From: Sphingomonas sp. BT-65
GTDB lineage: Bacteria; Pseudomonadota; Alphaproteobacteria; Sphingomonadales; Sphingomonadaceae
NCBI RefSeq assembly: GCF_026107375.2
Contig: NZ_JAPCIA010000003.1
Span: 124,001 to 188,000, forward strand
Direction of reading: 5' to 3'
Length of the DNA stretch: 64,000 nucleotides
Below, one piece after another: positions 19,055-28,318 of this stretch; the first letter of the stretch is position 1, and each line of letters opens with the position of its first letter. A model generated the notes under the pieces. It saw nothing but the letters and a program-made list of their open reading frames with translations, searched no databases and was not told where the DNA came from. The position numbers and the translations under genes were made by a program.

Positions 19055-19381
19055 ATGCGACTGATGATCCTGATCCCGGCCCTGCTGCTCATTGGCTGCG
19101 TCGACGGGCGAGCCGAGGCGGTGACCGCGCGAGTGGCTTATGGCGACCTCAGCCTCGACAGCCGCGAGGGGCGGGCGATGCTGCGCCAGCGCGTGGCCGG
19201 CGCGGCGCGGAGCTATTGCGCGGTATATGGCGCCGAGATGACGCCGCATGCCTCGCGCGCCGACCCCTATTACTGCACCGACATGCTGCGCTCCTGGATC
19301 ATCGGCGAGATGCGGCCCGAGATCCGCCGCGCCTATTTCCTCGCGCGGCACGAGGCTGGGGTGAAGGGGCGGCGGCTCTAG
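19055..19381 (+). CDS. UrcA-family protein
   Basis: 108-residue exported protein. Signal peptide MRLMILIPALLLIGCVDGRAEA, possibly a lipoprotein (IGC), then the UrcA signature VAYGDLSLDSREGRAMLRQRVAGAARSYC and a second cysteine in YYCTDM, probably a disulfide. The family is abundant in sphingomonads and of unknown function. GAAAGGGAG lies just before the ATG. Converges with the SDR gene, overlapping by 4 bases. Confidence 0.85.
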   Translation: MRLMILIPALLLIGCVDGRAEAVTARVAYGDLSLDSREGRAMLRQRVAGAARSYCAVYGAEMTPHASRADPYYCTDMLRSWIIGEMRPEIRRAYFLARHEAGVKGRRL

Positions 19382-20166
19382 GCGTCGATGCTGCTCCCCA
19401 GCGCGGCGTTGACCAGCCCGCCGTCGACCACCAGCGTGTCGCCGACGACATAGTCCGAGGCGCGGCTGGCGAGGAAGATCGCGGCGCCGGCCATGTCCTC
19501 GGGCGTGCCGATGCGGCGCATCGGGATGCGCTTGGCCACTTCGTCGCCATGGTCGCGCGCGGCCTTGTTCATCTCGCTGGCGAAGGCGCCGGGGGCGAGG
19601 CTGGTGACGATGATGCCGTCGCGGATCAGCCGCGCGGCCATGCGCTTGGTCAGGTAGATCAACGCGGCCTTGGACGCGTGGTAGCTGTACGTCTCCCACG
19701 GATTGAGCCGCAGCCCATCGATCGAGGTGATGTTGATCACCTTCGACGGCGCGTCGAAGCTGGCGCGCGCCTTGAGCAGGCCGTGCAGCGCCTGCGTCAG
19801 GAAGAAGGGTGACTTGACGTTCAAGTCCATGACCTTGTCCCAGCCGCTCTCGGGGAATTCCTCGAACGCCACGCCCCAGGCGGCGCCGGCATTGTTGACG
19901 AGGATGTCGAGATGGTCCTCGCGGGTGGCGAGCTCGGCGGCGAGCGCCTTGCAGCCCTCGACCGTCGAGACATCCATCGGGAGCGGGATGCAGTTCGGGC
20001 CGAGCTCGGCGGCGGTCTCTTCGCACGCCGGGGCCTTGCGCGAGGAGATATAGACCTTGGCGCCCTGCGCGATGAAGCCGGCGGCGATCATCTTGCCGAT
20101 GCCGCGGCTGCCGCCGGTGACGAGCGCGGTGCGGCCCGCGAGGCTGAAGAAGTTGCTGGTGTCCAT
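19378..20166 (-). CDS. SDR-family NAD(P)-dependent oxidoreductase
   Basis: 262-residue classical short-chain dehydrogenase. Cofactor loop TGGSRGIG (residues about 18-25), NNAG motif in ILVNNAGAAWG, catalytic Ser in ITSIDG and YSYHASK (Tyr-X3-Lys), and PAGAF-like LAPGAF after it; SSRKAP at the second beta strand favours NADP. It lies 17 bases downstream of an acyl-CoA dehydrogenase gene, so the pair may oxidise an acyl chain or terpenoid CoA ester. Substrate unknown. Start at 20166 with GGGAGAG upstream. Confidence 0.9.
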   Translation of the reverse strand: MDTSNFFSLAGRTALVTGGSRGIGKMIAAGFIAQGAKVYISSRKAPACEETAAELGPNCIPLPMDVSTVEGCKALAAELATREDHLDILVNNAGAAWGVAFEEFPESGWDKVMDLNVKSPFFLTQALHGLLKARASFDAPSKVINITSIDGLRLNPWETYSYHASKAALIYLTKRMAARLIRDGIIVTSLAPGAFASEMNKAARDHGDEVAKRIPMRRIGTPEDMAGAAIFLASRASDYVVGDTLVVDGGLVNAALGSSIDA

Positions 20167-20183
20167 GTCTCTCTCCCGTGTCT

Positions 20184-21329
20184 TCAGCCGCCGCGCTTGA
20201 GCGTCTCGCGGGCGATGATGAGTTGCTGGATCTGGCTGGTGCCTTCGTAGATGCGGAACAGGCGGACGTCGCGATAGAGCCGCTCGATTCCGTAGTCGGC
20301 GATATAGCCCGCGCCGCCGAAGATCTGCACCGCGCGATCGGCGACGCGGCCGACCATCTCGGTCGCGAACAGCTTGGCGGCGGCGCTCTCCATGACGACG
20401 TCCTTGCCGGCGTCTTTGGCCGTGGCGGTCTCGAGGACGAGCGCGCGGGCGGCGAGGCTTTCGGTCTTGCTGTCGGCGAGCATCGCCTGGATCAGCTGGT
20501 GCTCGGCGATCGGCTTGCCGAACTGCTTGCGTTCGGATGCGTAGGCGACGCAATCGGCGATGAGGCGCTCGGCGACGCCGACGCTGACCGCGCTGATATG
20601 GAGCCGGCCGCGATCGAGCACGCGCATCGCGATCTTGAAGCCTTCGCCCTCTTCGCCGAGCCGGTTGGCGGCGGGGACGGGGACGTCGTCGAAGATCACG
20701 TCGGCGACCTTGGCGCCCCTCTGCCCCATCTTCTTCTCGGGCTCGCCGATCGACACGCCCGGCAGGTCGCGGGGAACGAGGAAGGCGGAGACGCCGCGCG
20801 CGCCGGGTTCGTCGCCGGTGCGGGCCATCACGGTGAACAGCTGCGCCTTGTCGGCATTGGTGATGAAGCGCTTGGTGCCCGAGAGGCGGTAGACGTCGCC
20901 ATCCTTCACCGCGCGGGCCTTCACCGCGCCGCTGTCCGATCCGACGTCGGGCTCGGTTAGCGCAAAGCTGGTGATGATCTCGCCGCTGGCGATGCGCGGG
21001 AGCCAGGCCGCCTTCTGCTCGGGGGTGCCGGCCATGACCAGGCCCTGCGACCCGATGCCGACATTGGTGCCGAAGGTCGAGCGGAAGGCGGGGGTGGTGC
21101 GCCCCATCTCGATCGCCACGCGGCACTCCTCGAGCATCGTCAGGCCAAGCCCGCCATAGTCCTCCGCGATCGACAGGCCGAACAGGCCGAGCGCCTTCAT
21201 CTCCTCGACGATATGCTCGGGGATCGCGTCGGCGGCCTCCACCTCGGCCTCGAGCGGGCGCAGGCGCTCGGTCACGAAGCGGCGTACCGTATCGATCAAA
21301 GCGTCGAAGGTTTCGGCGTCGAGCGCCAT
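20184..21329 (-). CDS. Acyl-CoA dehydrogenase
   Basis: 381-residue FAD enzyme for the first step of acyl-CoA oxidation. Signatures: FALTEPDVGSDSGAVKARA (FAD/substrate loop), GTKRFITNADKA, the RQF-like ASERKQFGKPIAEHQ, QIFGGAGYIADYGIERLYRDVR and a final IYEGTSQIQQLIIARE containing the catalytic-region Glu of the family. GGGGAGGATCGC precedes the ATG. It heads a two-gene operon with the SDR and is divergent from an MFS carrier, which may supply the substrate. Confidence 0.92.
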   Translation of the reverse strand: MALDAETFDALIDTVRRFVTERLRPLEAEVEAADAIPEHIVEEMKALGLFGLSIAEDYGGLGLTMLEECRVAIEMGRTTPAFRSTFGTNVGIGSQGLVMAGTPEQKAAWLPRIASGEIITSFALTEPDVGSDSGAVKARAVKDGDVYRLSGTKRFITNADKAQLFTVMARTGDEPGARGVSAFLVPRDLPGVSIGEPEKKMGQRGAKVADVIFDDVPVPAANRLGEEGEGFKIAMRVLDRGRLHISAVSVGVAERLIADCVAYASERKQFGKPIAEHQLIQAMLADSKTESLAARALVLETATAKDAGKDVVMESAAAKLFATEMVGRVADRAVQIFGGAGYIADYGIERLYRDVRLFRIYEGTSQIQQLIIARETLKRGG

Positions 21330-21497
21330 GCGATCCTCCCCTGAATATGGCGCAGCTATAGCGGGTGGACGCGGGTTCGCAACATACCCTGATTTTGAAA
21401 ATCGACGGATTGACGCAGCGGCGGGCCGCCATATGCTGACCCGAAACCGCAAAATACGGCGTGCACGATGCGAACCGGCAGCGGGGGAGAGCAATCG

Positions 21498-22943
21498 ATG
21501 AGCGGCATGGCGCAAGGCGCGGCGACCCCGCAGGCGCGGCGGATCGGCAAGCAGTCGATGCTCGCCTATGGCTTCGGGGCGGTCGCCTATGGCGTCAAGG
21601 ACGCCGGATTCCAGACCTTCCTGCTGCTGTTCTACAACCAAGTGATCGGGCTGCCCGCGGTGCAGGTGGGGGCGGCGATCATGGCCGCGTTGATCCTCGA
21701 CGCGATGATCGACCCGGCGATCGGCGCCGCATCGGACCGCACGCGCAGCCGCTGGGGACGGCGGCACCCGTGGATGTACGCATCGGCGATCCCGATCGCG
21801 GTCGGCTGGCTGCTGCTGTGGAACCCGCCGGAGCTGCCGAACGCGGCGATGCTCGGCTGGGTGTTCGCGACCGCAGTGATCGTGCGCACCGCGGTGTCGG
21901 CCTATGAGGTGCCCTCGGTCGCGCTGACGCCGGAGCTGACCGCCGATTACAATGAGCGGACGCGGATCATGGCGTATCGCTACCTGTTCGGCTGGGCCGG
22001 CGGGCTGGCGATGCTGGTCGCGGCCTATACGCTGTTCCTGGTGCCGGGGGAGGGGCAGCCCAACGGACTGCTCAACCGCGAGGGCTATGGGTTGTTTGCA
22101 GCGGTGGGCGCGGCGGCGATGGCGGGGGCGATCCTGATCTCGGCGCTGGGCACGCACCATGAGATTGCGCGGCTGCCGCGCCCCGCGATCGAGAAGACGA
22201 CGGTCGGGCAGGCGTTCCGCGAGCTGGTCGAGACGGTGCGCAACCGCGCCTTCGCGGTGCTGATGCTCGCCGGGCTGTGCGCCTATTCGGCGCAGGGTAT
22301 CGGGTTCGCGCTGTCCAACTATCTCTACACCTTCGTGTGGCTGTTCCCGACCTCGGCCTTCATGGCGCTGGGCGGGGTGCTGTTCGCCGGGGTGCTCGCG
22401 GCGTTCTTCATCGCGCCGCGGGTCGCCGTGCGCCTGGGCAAGCGCAAGGCGGCGGCGATGTTCATGATCGCGGCGCCGGTGCTGCTCGGGCTGCCCTATT
22501 GGCTGCGGCTCGCGGGCATGTTCCCCGCGCCGGGCGACCCGGCGATGCTGCCGGTGCTGTTCAGCATCTATGCCGTCAACACCGCGTGCAGCGTCTCGGT
22601 CTTCATGCTCGGCGCCTCGATGATGGCCGACGTGGTGGAGCAGTCCGAAGCCCAGACCGGGCGGCGGTCCGAAGGGGTGTTCTTCGCCGGATCCTTCTTC
22701 GTTCAGAAATGCACCAGCGGGATCGGCATCGGGCTCGCCGGGCTGGTCCTGTGGATCGCGGGCTTCCCCGATGGGGCGACGCCGGGGCAGGTGCCCGAGG
22801 CGACGGTGGACCGGCTGACGATCATCTTCACGCTCTGCTACCTCGCGCTCGCCTGGGGTGCGGCGTGGTTCTATTCGCGCTTCCCGTTCGGCAAGGCCGA
22901 GCATGACGCGCGGATCGCGGCGGGCGCCGGCGCGGCTGGATGA
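21498..22943 (+). CDS. MFS transporter of the glycoside-pentoside-hexuronide:cation symporter type
   Basis: 481 residues with about 12 transmembrane helices. The N-terminal signature of GPH/MelB carriers is present: YGFGAVAYGVKDAGFQTFLLLFYNQVIGLPA, DAMIDPAIGAASDRTRSRWGRRHPWM and PSVALTPELTADYNERTRI. A cation/sugar-like symporter is predicted, but in sphingomonads such proteins also sit near lipid-degradation genes, as here beside acyl-CoA dehydrogenase. Start at 21498 is favoured by GGGGGAGAG upstream; ATG at 21468 is an alternative. Confidence 0.9.
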   Translation: MSGMAQGAATPQARRIGKQSMLAYGFGAVAYGVKDAGFQTFLLLFYNQVIGLPAVQVGAAIMAALILDAMIDPAIGAASDRTRSRWGRRHPWMYASAIPIAVGWLLLWNPPELPNAAMLGWVFATAVIVRTAVSAYEVPSVALTPELTADYNERTRIMAYRYLFGWAGGLAMLVAAYTLFLVPGEGQPNGLLNREGYGLFAAVGAAAMAGAILISALGTHHEIARLPRPAIEKTTVGQAFRELVETVRNRAFAVLMLAGLCAYSAQGIGFALSNYLYTFVWLFPTSAFMALGGVLFAGVLAAFFIAPRVAVRLGKRKAAAMFMIAAPVLLGLPYWLRLAGMFPAPGDPAMLPVLFSIYAVNTACSVSVFMLGASMMADVVEQSEAQTGRRSEGVFFAGSFFVQKCTSGIGIGLAGLVLWIAGFPDGATPGQVPEATVDRLTIIFTLCYLALAWGAAWFYSRFPFGKAEHDARIAAGAGAAG

Positions 22944-22988
22944 CGGATTGGCTTGGACGAATGACGCAAATCGCGTTATAACATTCGT

Positions 22989-23216
22989 ATGAACAAGCCG
23001 CTGAAGCTCATCAAGATCGGGAATTCCACCGGAGTCATCCTGCCCAAGGAGGTGCTCGCGCGCCTGCGGGTGGGGCAGGGGGATGAGGTGTTCCTTTCGG
23101 AATCTCCGAGCGGGTTCACGCTCTCGGCGCATAATGCCGATTTTGCCGCGGCGATGGCGGCGGCGGAAGAGATCATGCGCGAGGACCGCGATATTCTGGC
23201 TGTTCTGGCTCGCTGA
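22989..23216 (+). CDS. AbrB/MazE-family antitoxin
   Basis: 75-residue DNA-binding antitoxin. The swapped-hairpin AbrB fold is shown by KLIKIGNSTGVILPKEVLARLRVGQGDEVFL; the C-terminal part (AAAEEIMREDRDILAVLAR) would wrap the toxin. The gene precedes a Doc toxin by six bases, and the pair is expected to repress its own promoter; TATAACATTCGT lies just before the ATG. Confidence 0.9.
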   Translation: MNKPLKLIKIGNSTGVILPKEVLARLRVGQGDEVFLSESPSGFTLSAHNADFAAAMAAAEEIMREDRDILAVLAR

Positions 23217-23222
23217 GCTTTT

Positions 23223-23609
23223 GTGGCCGAGTACAGATTCCTCGATGCGGAGATCGCGATGGCGATCCATGACCGCCAGCTCGCCGAGCATGGCGGACTG
23301 GCCGGCGTCAAGGATGCCGGGCTGCTCGAATCCGCGTTGGCGCGGCCCCTGAACAAGCTGGCCTATGGCGAGGACGATCCATTCGTGCTGGCTGCCGCAT
23401 ATGCCTATGGCGTTGCCCGCAACCACCCGTTCGCGGACGGTAACAAGCGCACGGTATGGGTGTTGGGGCGCCTGTTCCTTCGACTGAACGACATCCCGAT
23501 CGCCTTCGACAAGGCGGATGCGATCCGCACCATGCTCGCATTGGCGGCGGGCGAGATGACCGAGGACGCATTCGCGGTCTGGCTTCGCGATCATCATAAT
23601 CCCCAATGA
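23223..23609 (+). CDS. doc: Death-on-curing (Doc)-family Fic toxin
   Basis: 128 residues. Fic/Doc catalytic motif HPFADGNKRT at residues 68-77, preceded by EYRFLDAEIAMAIHD and GLLESALARP, both Doc family features. Doc toxins phosphorylate EF-Tu and stop translation; here the activity is inferred. Starts with GTG six bases after the AbrB-type antitoxin and is followed by a hairpin terminator. Confidence 0.92.
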   Translation: MAEYRFLDAEIAMAIHDRQLAEHGGLAGVKDAGLLESALARPLNKLAYGEDDPFVLAAAYAYGVARNHPFADGNKRTVWVLGRLFLRLNDIPIAFDKADAIRTMLALAAGEMTEDAFAVWLRDHHNPQ

Positions 23610-23614
23610 CGCAA

Positions 23615-23642
23615 ATGCCCGCCGGGTTTCCCCGGCGGGCAT
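23615..23642. terminator. Bidirectional hairpin terminator
   Basis: Perfect 12-bp stem ATGCCCGCCGGG / CCCGGCGGGCAT around a TTTC loop between the convergent doc and small ORF genes. A T-rich tail (TTTGCGTCATT) follows only in the minus-strand direction. Confidence 0.75.
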
Positions 23643-23665
23643 CGTCCTCCCCAGGACTATTGGCG

Positions 23666-23824
23666 TCAGCCGAGGCGGCCGAGGCGATGGTAGAGGTTCG
23701 CGAACTGGACCGAGCGCGGATCGTCGGCGATCTTGCGCGTGTAATCCGCGACGGCTTCCTTGAGCAGCGCGAAATCGGCGGTCGAGAAGACCGGGCGGGC
23801 GCTGGCGGGTTCGGGGGTCTTCAT
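23666..23824 (-). CDS. Small conserved-looking hypothetical protein
   Basis: 52 residues, MKTPEPASARPVFSTADFAL..., ending ...FANLYHRLGRLG. Start at 23824 is set by CAGGAG eight bases upstream; a more distal ATG is possible. Mostly helical, no membrane segment or signal. Well-formed Shine-Dalgarno and terminator support expression. No function known. Confidence 0.65.
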   Translation of the reverse strand: MKTPEPASARPVFSTADFALLKEAVADYTRKIADDPRSVQFANLYHRLGRLG

Positions 23825-24014
23825 CGGTACACTCCTGTAAAGTTCGTGCATCCTGTGTGACTCGTGATTGACAAGCTTGACAGACTAGATGGGTCTCAAA
23901 CGCGGTCACGCTGTGGTTGACACGCGACAGCTATTCCGAAACATTGTAAATAATTGACAGATTGGTTCGTTGGCATCATGCGTCGAACATAGCAAGAACG
24001 GGGCGTGTAGGAAA

Positions 24015-25397
24015 ATGGCGGAGCGCAAGCTGTTCGCGGGGCATGCGGTGCGGCGATTGCGGCGCGCGCAGGGGCTGACGCAGGCGGCGATGGCCGAGAT
24101 GCTGGGGGTCTCGGCGAGCTATCTCAACCTGGTCGAACGCAACCAGCGGCCGCTGTCGGCGACGCTTCTGCTGGGCCTCGCGCAGACCTTCGACTTCGAT
24201 CCGCGCGCGCTGGCGGCGGGCGAGCCGGGCGGGGGCGAGGAGGCGATGCGGCGGCGGCTGGCCGATCCGCTGTTCGCCGATATCGAGATCGACCGCACCG
24301 AGCTGACCGAATGGCTGGCGGGCGCGCCGGGCGGGGCGGAGGCGTTTGCGCGCGCCTATGACCGCGGCGCGGGCGGCGGTGTGGCGCTGCCGGGCGAGGG
24401 CGAGGATCCCGGCGCGGCGGTGCGGCGCGAGGTCGAGCGCTGGCGCAACCATTTCGCCGACCTCGACGCCGCGGCCGAGGCGCTGGCCGACGAGCTGCGC
24501 ATCGCATCGAGCGACGGCTTCGGGGCGATGGCCGAGCGGCTGCGGGTCAAGCACCAGCTGTCGATCCGGGTGCTGCCGATCGAGGTGCTCTCCGGGCTGC
24601 GTACGCGGCTCGACCTGCATGCGCGGCAGTTGCAGTTGAGCGAGGCGCTCGATCCGCCGAGCCGGGTGTTCGCGCTGGCGCGGCAGCTGGCGGTCGAGGC
24701 GCGGGCGGAGATCGATGCGCTGGTGCGCGGCGCGGGATTCGCCGACCGCGTGGCCGAGCGGCTCTATCGCCGGCACCTGGTAAGCTATTTCGCAGCGGCG
24801 GTGATGATGCCCTATGCGCGGTTTCTGCGCGCGTGCGAGGCGACCGGATACGACCTCGAGCTGCTCCGCCGCCGCTTCGGGGCGAGCGCGGAGCAGGTCG
24901 CGCATCGGCTGACCACGCTGCAGCGGGTCGGCGCGCGCGGGCTGCCCTTCTTCATGCTGCGCATCGACCGGGCGGGGCAGGTGTCGAAGCGCTTCGCCGG
25001 GGCGAGCGGATCGCCGTTGGTGGAATCGCTGGTACCGTGCCCGTTGCTCGACGCCTATGCCGCGTTCCAGCGCGCCGACGAGCGGGTGGTGCAGCTGGTC
25101 GAGCTGGAGGATGGGTCGCGCTGGTTCACGAGCTCGCGCTGCGTGTCGCCGCCGGGCGGCTGGGCCGGGGCGGTCAAGGCGCGGTTCGTGGTGACGTTGG
25201 GGCTCGCAGCTGAGGCGGCCAAGGGGCTAGCGGCGGCGCGCGGGCTCGACTTCGGCGGCGAGGCGACCCCGGTGGGGCTGGGGTGCCGGGCGTGCATGCG
25301 GGAATGTCCGCAGCGCAGTGCGGCGCCGGTGGGCCGGGCGATGCTGGTCAATGAGCGCGAGGCGGGGGTGTCGCCGTTTGGGTTCGCGGGGGACTAG
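24015..25397 (+). CDS. XRE-family regulator of the ScfR/RamB (short-chain fatty acid) type
   Basis: 460 residues. N-terminal helix-turn-helix LFAGHAVRRLRRAQGLTQAAMAEMLGVSASYLNLVERNQRPLS, a central M78-like region (RLYRRHLVSYFAAAVMMPYARFL) where the peptidase HExxH is not present, and a C-terminal DUF2083-like part with CRACMRECPQRSA cysteines. This architecture is that of ScfR/RamB regulators of acyl-CoA, glyoxylate or propionate metabolism. Target genes are not evident nearby. Confidence 0.85.
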   Translation: MAERKLFAGHAVRRLRRAQGLTQAAMAEMLGVSASYLNLVERNQRPLSATLLLGLAQTFDFDPRALAAGEPGGGEEAMRRRLADPLFADIEIDRTELTEWLAGAPGGAEAFARAYDRGAGGGVALPGEGEDPGAAVRREVERWRNHFADLDAAAEALADELRIASSDGFGAMAERLRVKHQLSIRVLPIEVLSGLRTRLDLHARQLQLSEALDPPSRVFALARQLAVEARAEIDALVRGAGFADRVAERLYRRHLVSYFAAAVMMPYARFLRACEATGYDLELLRRRFGASAEQVAHRLTTLQRVGARGLPFFMLRIDRAGQVSKRFAGASGSPLVESLVPCPLLDAYAAFQRADERVVQLVELEDGSRWFTSSRCVSPPGGWAGAVKARFVVTLGLAAEAAKGLAAARGLDFGGEATPVGLGCRACMRECPQRSAAPVGRAMLVNEREAGVSPFGFAGD

Positions 25398-25400
25398 CGC

Positions 25401-25946
25401 GTGGCCCGGCTGATCCTGTTCAACAAGCCCTATGATGTGCTGTGCCAGTTCACCGACAAGGGCGCGGAGACGCCACGCGCGACGCTGTCGGATTTCATCG
25501 ATGTGCCAGGGGTGTATCCGGCCGGACGGCTCGACCGCGACAGCGAGGGGCTGGTGTTGCTGACCGATGACGGGCGGCTGCAGGCGCGGATCGCCGACCC
25601 GCGCTTCAAGCTCGACAAGACCTATTGGGTGCAGGTCGAGGGCGAGCCCGATGCGGCGGCGCTGGAGGCGTTGCGGCGCGGGGTGAAGCTCAACGACGGG
25701 ATGACGCGGCCGGCGCAGGCCGAGCGGATCGATCCGCCCGAGCTATGGCCGCGCGATCCGCCGGTGCGCTTCCGCAAGAGCGTGCCCGACTGCTGGATCG
25801 CGCTGACGCTGCGCGAGGGGCGCAACCGCCAGGTGCGGCGGATGACCGCGGCGGTGGGGCATCCGACATTGCGGCTGGTGCGCTGGCGGGTGGGGGAGTG
25901 GACGCTCGACGGGCTGGCGCCGGGGACGTGGCGCGGAACCGACTAG
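25401..25946 (+). CDS. rluE: 23S rRNA pseudouridine synthase, RluE-like
   Basis: 181-residue RsuA/RluE-type enzyme without an S4 domain. It opens with [17 protein letters not shown], and [17 protein letters not shown] holds the catalytic Asp45. The C-terminal [28 protein letters not shown] is typical. RluE converts U2457 of 23S rRNA; the exact site here is inferred from subfamily features. Four bases after the regulator stop, probably co-transcribed. Confidence 0.9.
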   Translation: MARLILFNKPYDVLCQFTDKGAETPRATLSDFIDVPGVYPAGRLDRDSEGLVLLTDDGRLQARIADPRFKLDKTYWVQVEGEPDAAALEALRRGVKLNDGMTRPAQAERIDPPELWPRDPPVRFRKSVPDCWIALTLREGRNRQVRRMTAAVGHPTLRLVRWRVGEWTLDGLAPGTWRGTD

Positions 25947-25990
25947 GGCTTCTGACCGTTTCGCTCGCGAAATCTGACAGGAGGGGCGGC

Positions 25991-27139
25991 ATGCGTGGTA
26001 GGTTCGGTATCCTGACGCACGTATCGGCGGCGGCATTGTTGGTCGTGCCGGGCATCGGGTCGGCGCAGCGCGCGCCGCGTCCTGGAACGCTGATTTCCGC
26101 CCAGCCGGTGAGCACTGCGCCCGCAGGCATGCGCGCGTGGCGCGTGACCTATTGGACGACGAGCGACCGCAACCAGCCGATCCAGGTGACCGGCATGGTG
26201 ATCGCGCCCGACGGCCGCCGGGGAGATCCGCCGCGCCGGGTCATTGCCTGGACGCACGGCCTGGTCGGCATCTCGGACCGTTGCGCGCCGTCGATCGGCG
26301 ACGGCAACTTCACCGTCATCCCCGGGCTGCAGGACGCGATCCGGCGCGGCTACACCGTGGTCGCGCCCGATTATCCGGGACTGGGCTCGGAAGGCGTGCA
26401 CCCCGCGCTGGTCGGACAGAGCGAGGGCCGCTCGGCGCTCGACGCGGTGCGATCGGCGCGCGGCATCCCGCAAGCCAATGCCGGGACGCGCTTCGCGGTG
26501 TGGGGTGAATCGCAGGGCGGGCATGCCGCGCTGTGGACCGGCCAGATCTGGTCGAATTATGCCCCCGACCTTCAGCTCACCGGGATCGTCGCGATCGTCC
26601 CGCCGACCGATCTTGCCCGCAACTTCGCCGAGGGCAGCGATTTGCGCGTGCGGGCGATGCTCACCGCCTACACCGCGACGAGCTGGTCGCGTCACTATGG
26701 CGCGCCGATGTCGGACCTGGGCTCGCGCTCGGTGCAGAATGTGATGACCCGGCTGGCCGACAACAACTGCGTTCAGTTCAATGCCAAACCCAAGCTCGGC
26801 ACGATCATCGGCATCGCCGTCGCGCAGCGGGCGATCCGTAACCTCGACCTCAGCAAGAAGCAGCCATGGGGCCGGCTGATGCGCGAGAACAGCCCGTCGC
26901 CCGCCGCGATTCCGGTCCCGGCCTTCATCGCGACCGGCACCGGCGACGTGATCGTGGCACCCGCAGTGGTGCGCGATTTCGCGCAGCGCGCCTGCAGACA
27001 AGGCAAGACGGTGCGCTTCCAGTCGATCCAGGGCGGCGAGCACGCCACAGTCGCGCGGACCGAAGCGACCGCGGCGCTCGACTGGATCGACGCGCGCTTC
27101 GCCGGACGGCCAGCGCCGAGCAACTGCCGGGATTTCTAG
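25991..27139 (+). CDS. Secreted lipase-family alpha/beta hydrolase
   Basis: 382 residues with a signal peptide (MRGRFGILTHVSAAALLVVPGIGSAQ). Nucleophile elbow GESQGG (Ser174), preceded by WTHGLVG and VVAPDYPGLGSEG; the later TGDVIVAP and GGEHATV segments supply the likely Asp and His. It resembles secretory (LIP-type) lipases/esterases. Cysteines at about 98, 265, 335 and 379 suggest disulfides. CAGGAGGGGCGGC precedes the ATG. Extracytoplasmic ester hydrolysis is inferred. Confidence 0.85.
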   Translation: MRGRFGILTHVSAAALLVVPGIGSAQRAPRPGTLISAQPVSTAPAGMRAWRVTYWTTSDRNQPIQVTGMVIAPDGRRGDPPRRVIAWTHGLVGISDRCAPSIGDGNFTVIPGLQDAIRRGYTVVAPDYPGLGSEGVHPALVGQSEGRSALDAVRSARGIPQANAGTRFAVWGESQGGHAALWTGQIWSNYAPDLQLTGIVAIVPPTDLARNFAEGSDLRVRAMLTAYTATSWSRHYGAPMSDLGSRSVQNVMTRLADNNCVQFNAKPKLGTIIGIAVAQRAIRNLDLSKKQPWGRLMRENSPSPAAIPVPAFIATGTGDVIVAPAVVRDFAQRACRQGKTVRFQSIQGGEHATVARTEATAALDWIDARFAGRPAPSNCRDF

Positions 27140-27142
27140 GGG

Positions 27143-28318
27143 TTAGGCCCAGCGCAGCCGGTCGCGTCCCTCGCGCTTGGCGCGGTAGAGCGCGGCGTCG
27201 GCGCGGTTGGCGAGGACGTCGAAACGCCCGTGGGGGCCGAGCATCGCTGCGCCTCCGCTCAGCGTCAGGAAACCGGCGGGCGATCCGACGTGCGGGATGC
27301 CGAGCTGCCGGACACGTTCGAGCAGATCGTCGAATCGCGCCTGCGCCGCGTCGCGCGTGACGCCATAGAGCAGGACGCAGAACTCCTCGCCGCCGAGCCG
27401 CGCGGCCGTGTCGAACGGGGTGCGCAGGTCCGCGCCCAGCGCCTCGGCGACGCGCTGGAGCGCGAGGTCGCCGGCGCCATGGCCATAGCTGTCGTTGAAA
27501 TGCTTGAAGTGATCGACGTCGATGATCGCCAGCGCGACGCCGCAGCCATCGCGCGCGGCGAGCTGCGCGACGCGCTCGGCATGCGCGAACAGACTGCGGC
27601 GATTGGCGAGGTCGGTGAGCGGATCGGTATGCGCCTGACGGTCGAGGATCGCGGTGAGCAGGAACTGCCGGCGCTGCGAATGTTCGCGCAGATAGCCGCC
27701 CATTGCCGCGACCGGCACCGCCAGCACCAATATCGCGGCGATCTGCACGCGATGCGGGAGCTCGTGGTGCGCATCGAGCACGAGCAGGACCAGGATCGAG
27801 ACCGCCGCCACGACCAATGCCGCGGCGAGCGCGCGGCGGAAGGTGAGGCCGAGCGGCAGGAAGGCCGCCATCACCACGACGATCTGCGCGCTGTCCGCGG
27901 CGAACCCGCCCTCGGCGTGGATGATCCATGCAGTGAAGGAGATGGCCAGACCCATCGCGGTGTACATCGTCCAGGACAGCCAGCCATAGTCGCCGCGGCG
28001 GTTGCGGATGATCAGCGCGCCGCCGATCAGGATGACCAGCACCGACCAGCGCGCGCCGAGCCAGAACCACACCGCGGGATCCATGCGCTGCCACAGGCCG
28101 AGCGCCGAGATGCGGTGGAGATCGAGCAGCGCGAAGGCGAACCACACGCATGCCCCGACGCCTGCGCAGATCGCCGCGGAGAGCCGCTCCGTCTCGATCA
28201 GCGTGCGGCGATACTCGGCCTCGACCACCGGCTCGAAGCGCAGCCGCCGGAAGCCGCGGCGCAGCTGGCGCGCGTAGCGGTCGTCGGGCGTGCTGGCGAA
28301 ATCGTTGCGGTGGAACAT
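27143..28318 (-). CDS. Membrane-bound diguanylate cyclase (GGDEF)
   Basis: 391 residues. Five or six transmembrane helices between residues 46 and 207 form an unclassified sensor region, followed by a GGDEF domain from about 225. The active-site motif is GGEEF at 309-313 within ARLGGEEFCVLLYG, with DVDHFKHFND metal/substrate residues. The inhibitory RxxD site expected five residues before GGEEF reads TPFD, so product inhibition is probably lost. ATG at 28360 is an alternative start. Confidence 0.88.
   Translation of the reverse strand: MFHRNDFASTPDDRYARQLRRGFRRLRFEPVVEAEYRRTLIETERLSAAICAGVGACVWFAFALLDLHRISALGLWQRMDPAVWFWLGARWSVLVILIGGALIIRNRRGDYGWLSWTMYTAMGLAISFTAWIIHAEGGFAADSAQIVVVMAAFLPLGLTFRRALAAALVVAAVSILVLLVLDAHHELPHRVQIAAILVLAVPVAAMGGYLREHSQRRQFLLTAILDRQAHTDPLTDLANRRSLFAHAERVAQLAARDGCGVALAIIDVDHFKHFNDSYGHGAGDLALQRVAEALGADLRTPFDTAARLGGEEFCVLLYGVTRDAAQARFDDLLERVRQLGIPHVGSPAGFLTLSGGAAMLGPHGRFDVLANRADAALYRAKREGRDRLRWA

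Noticed and set aside
20184..23909. 1241-codon minus frame fusing the acyl-CoA dehydrogenase with sequence opposite the MFS and doc genes
   Set aside because: Only the C-terminal 381 residues are a real protein; the rest is a shadow of MFS, AbrB and doc genes.
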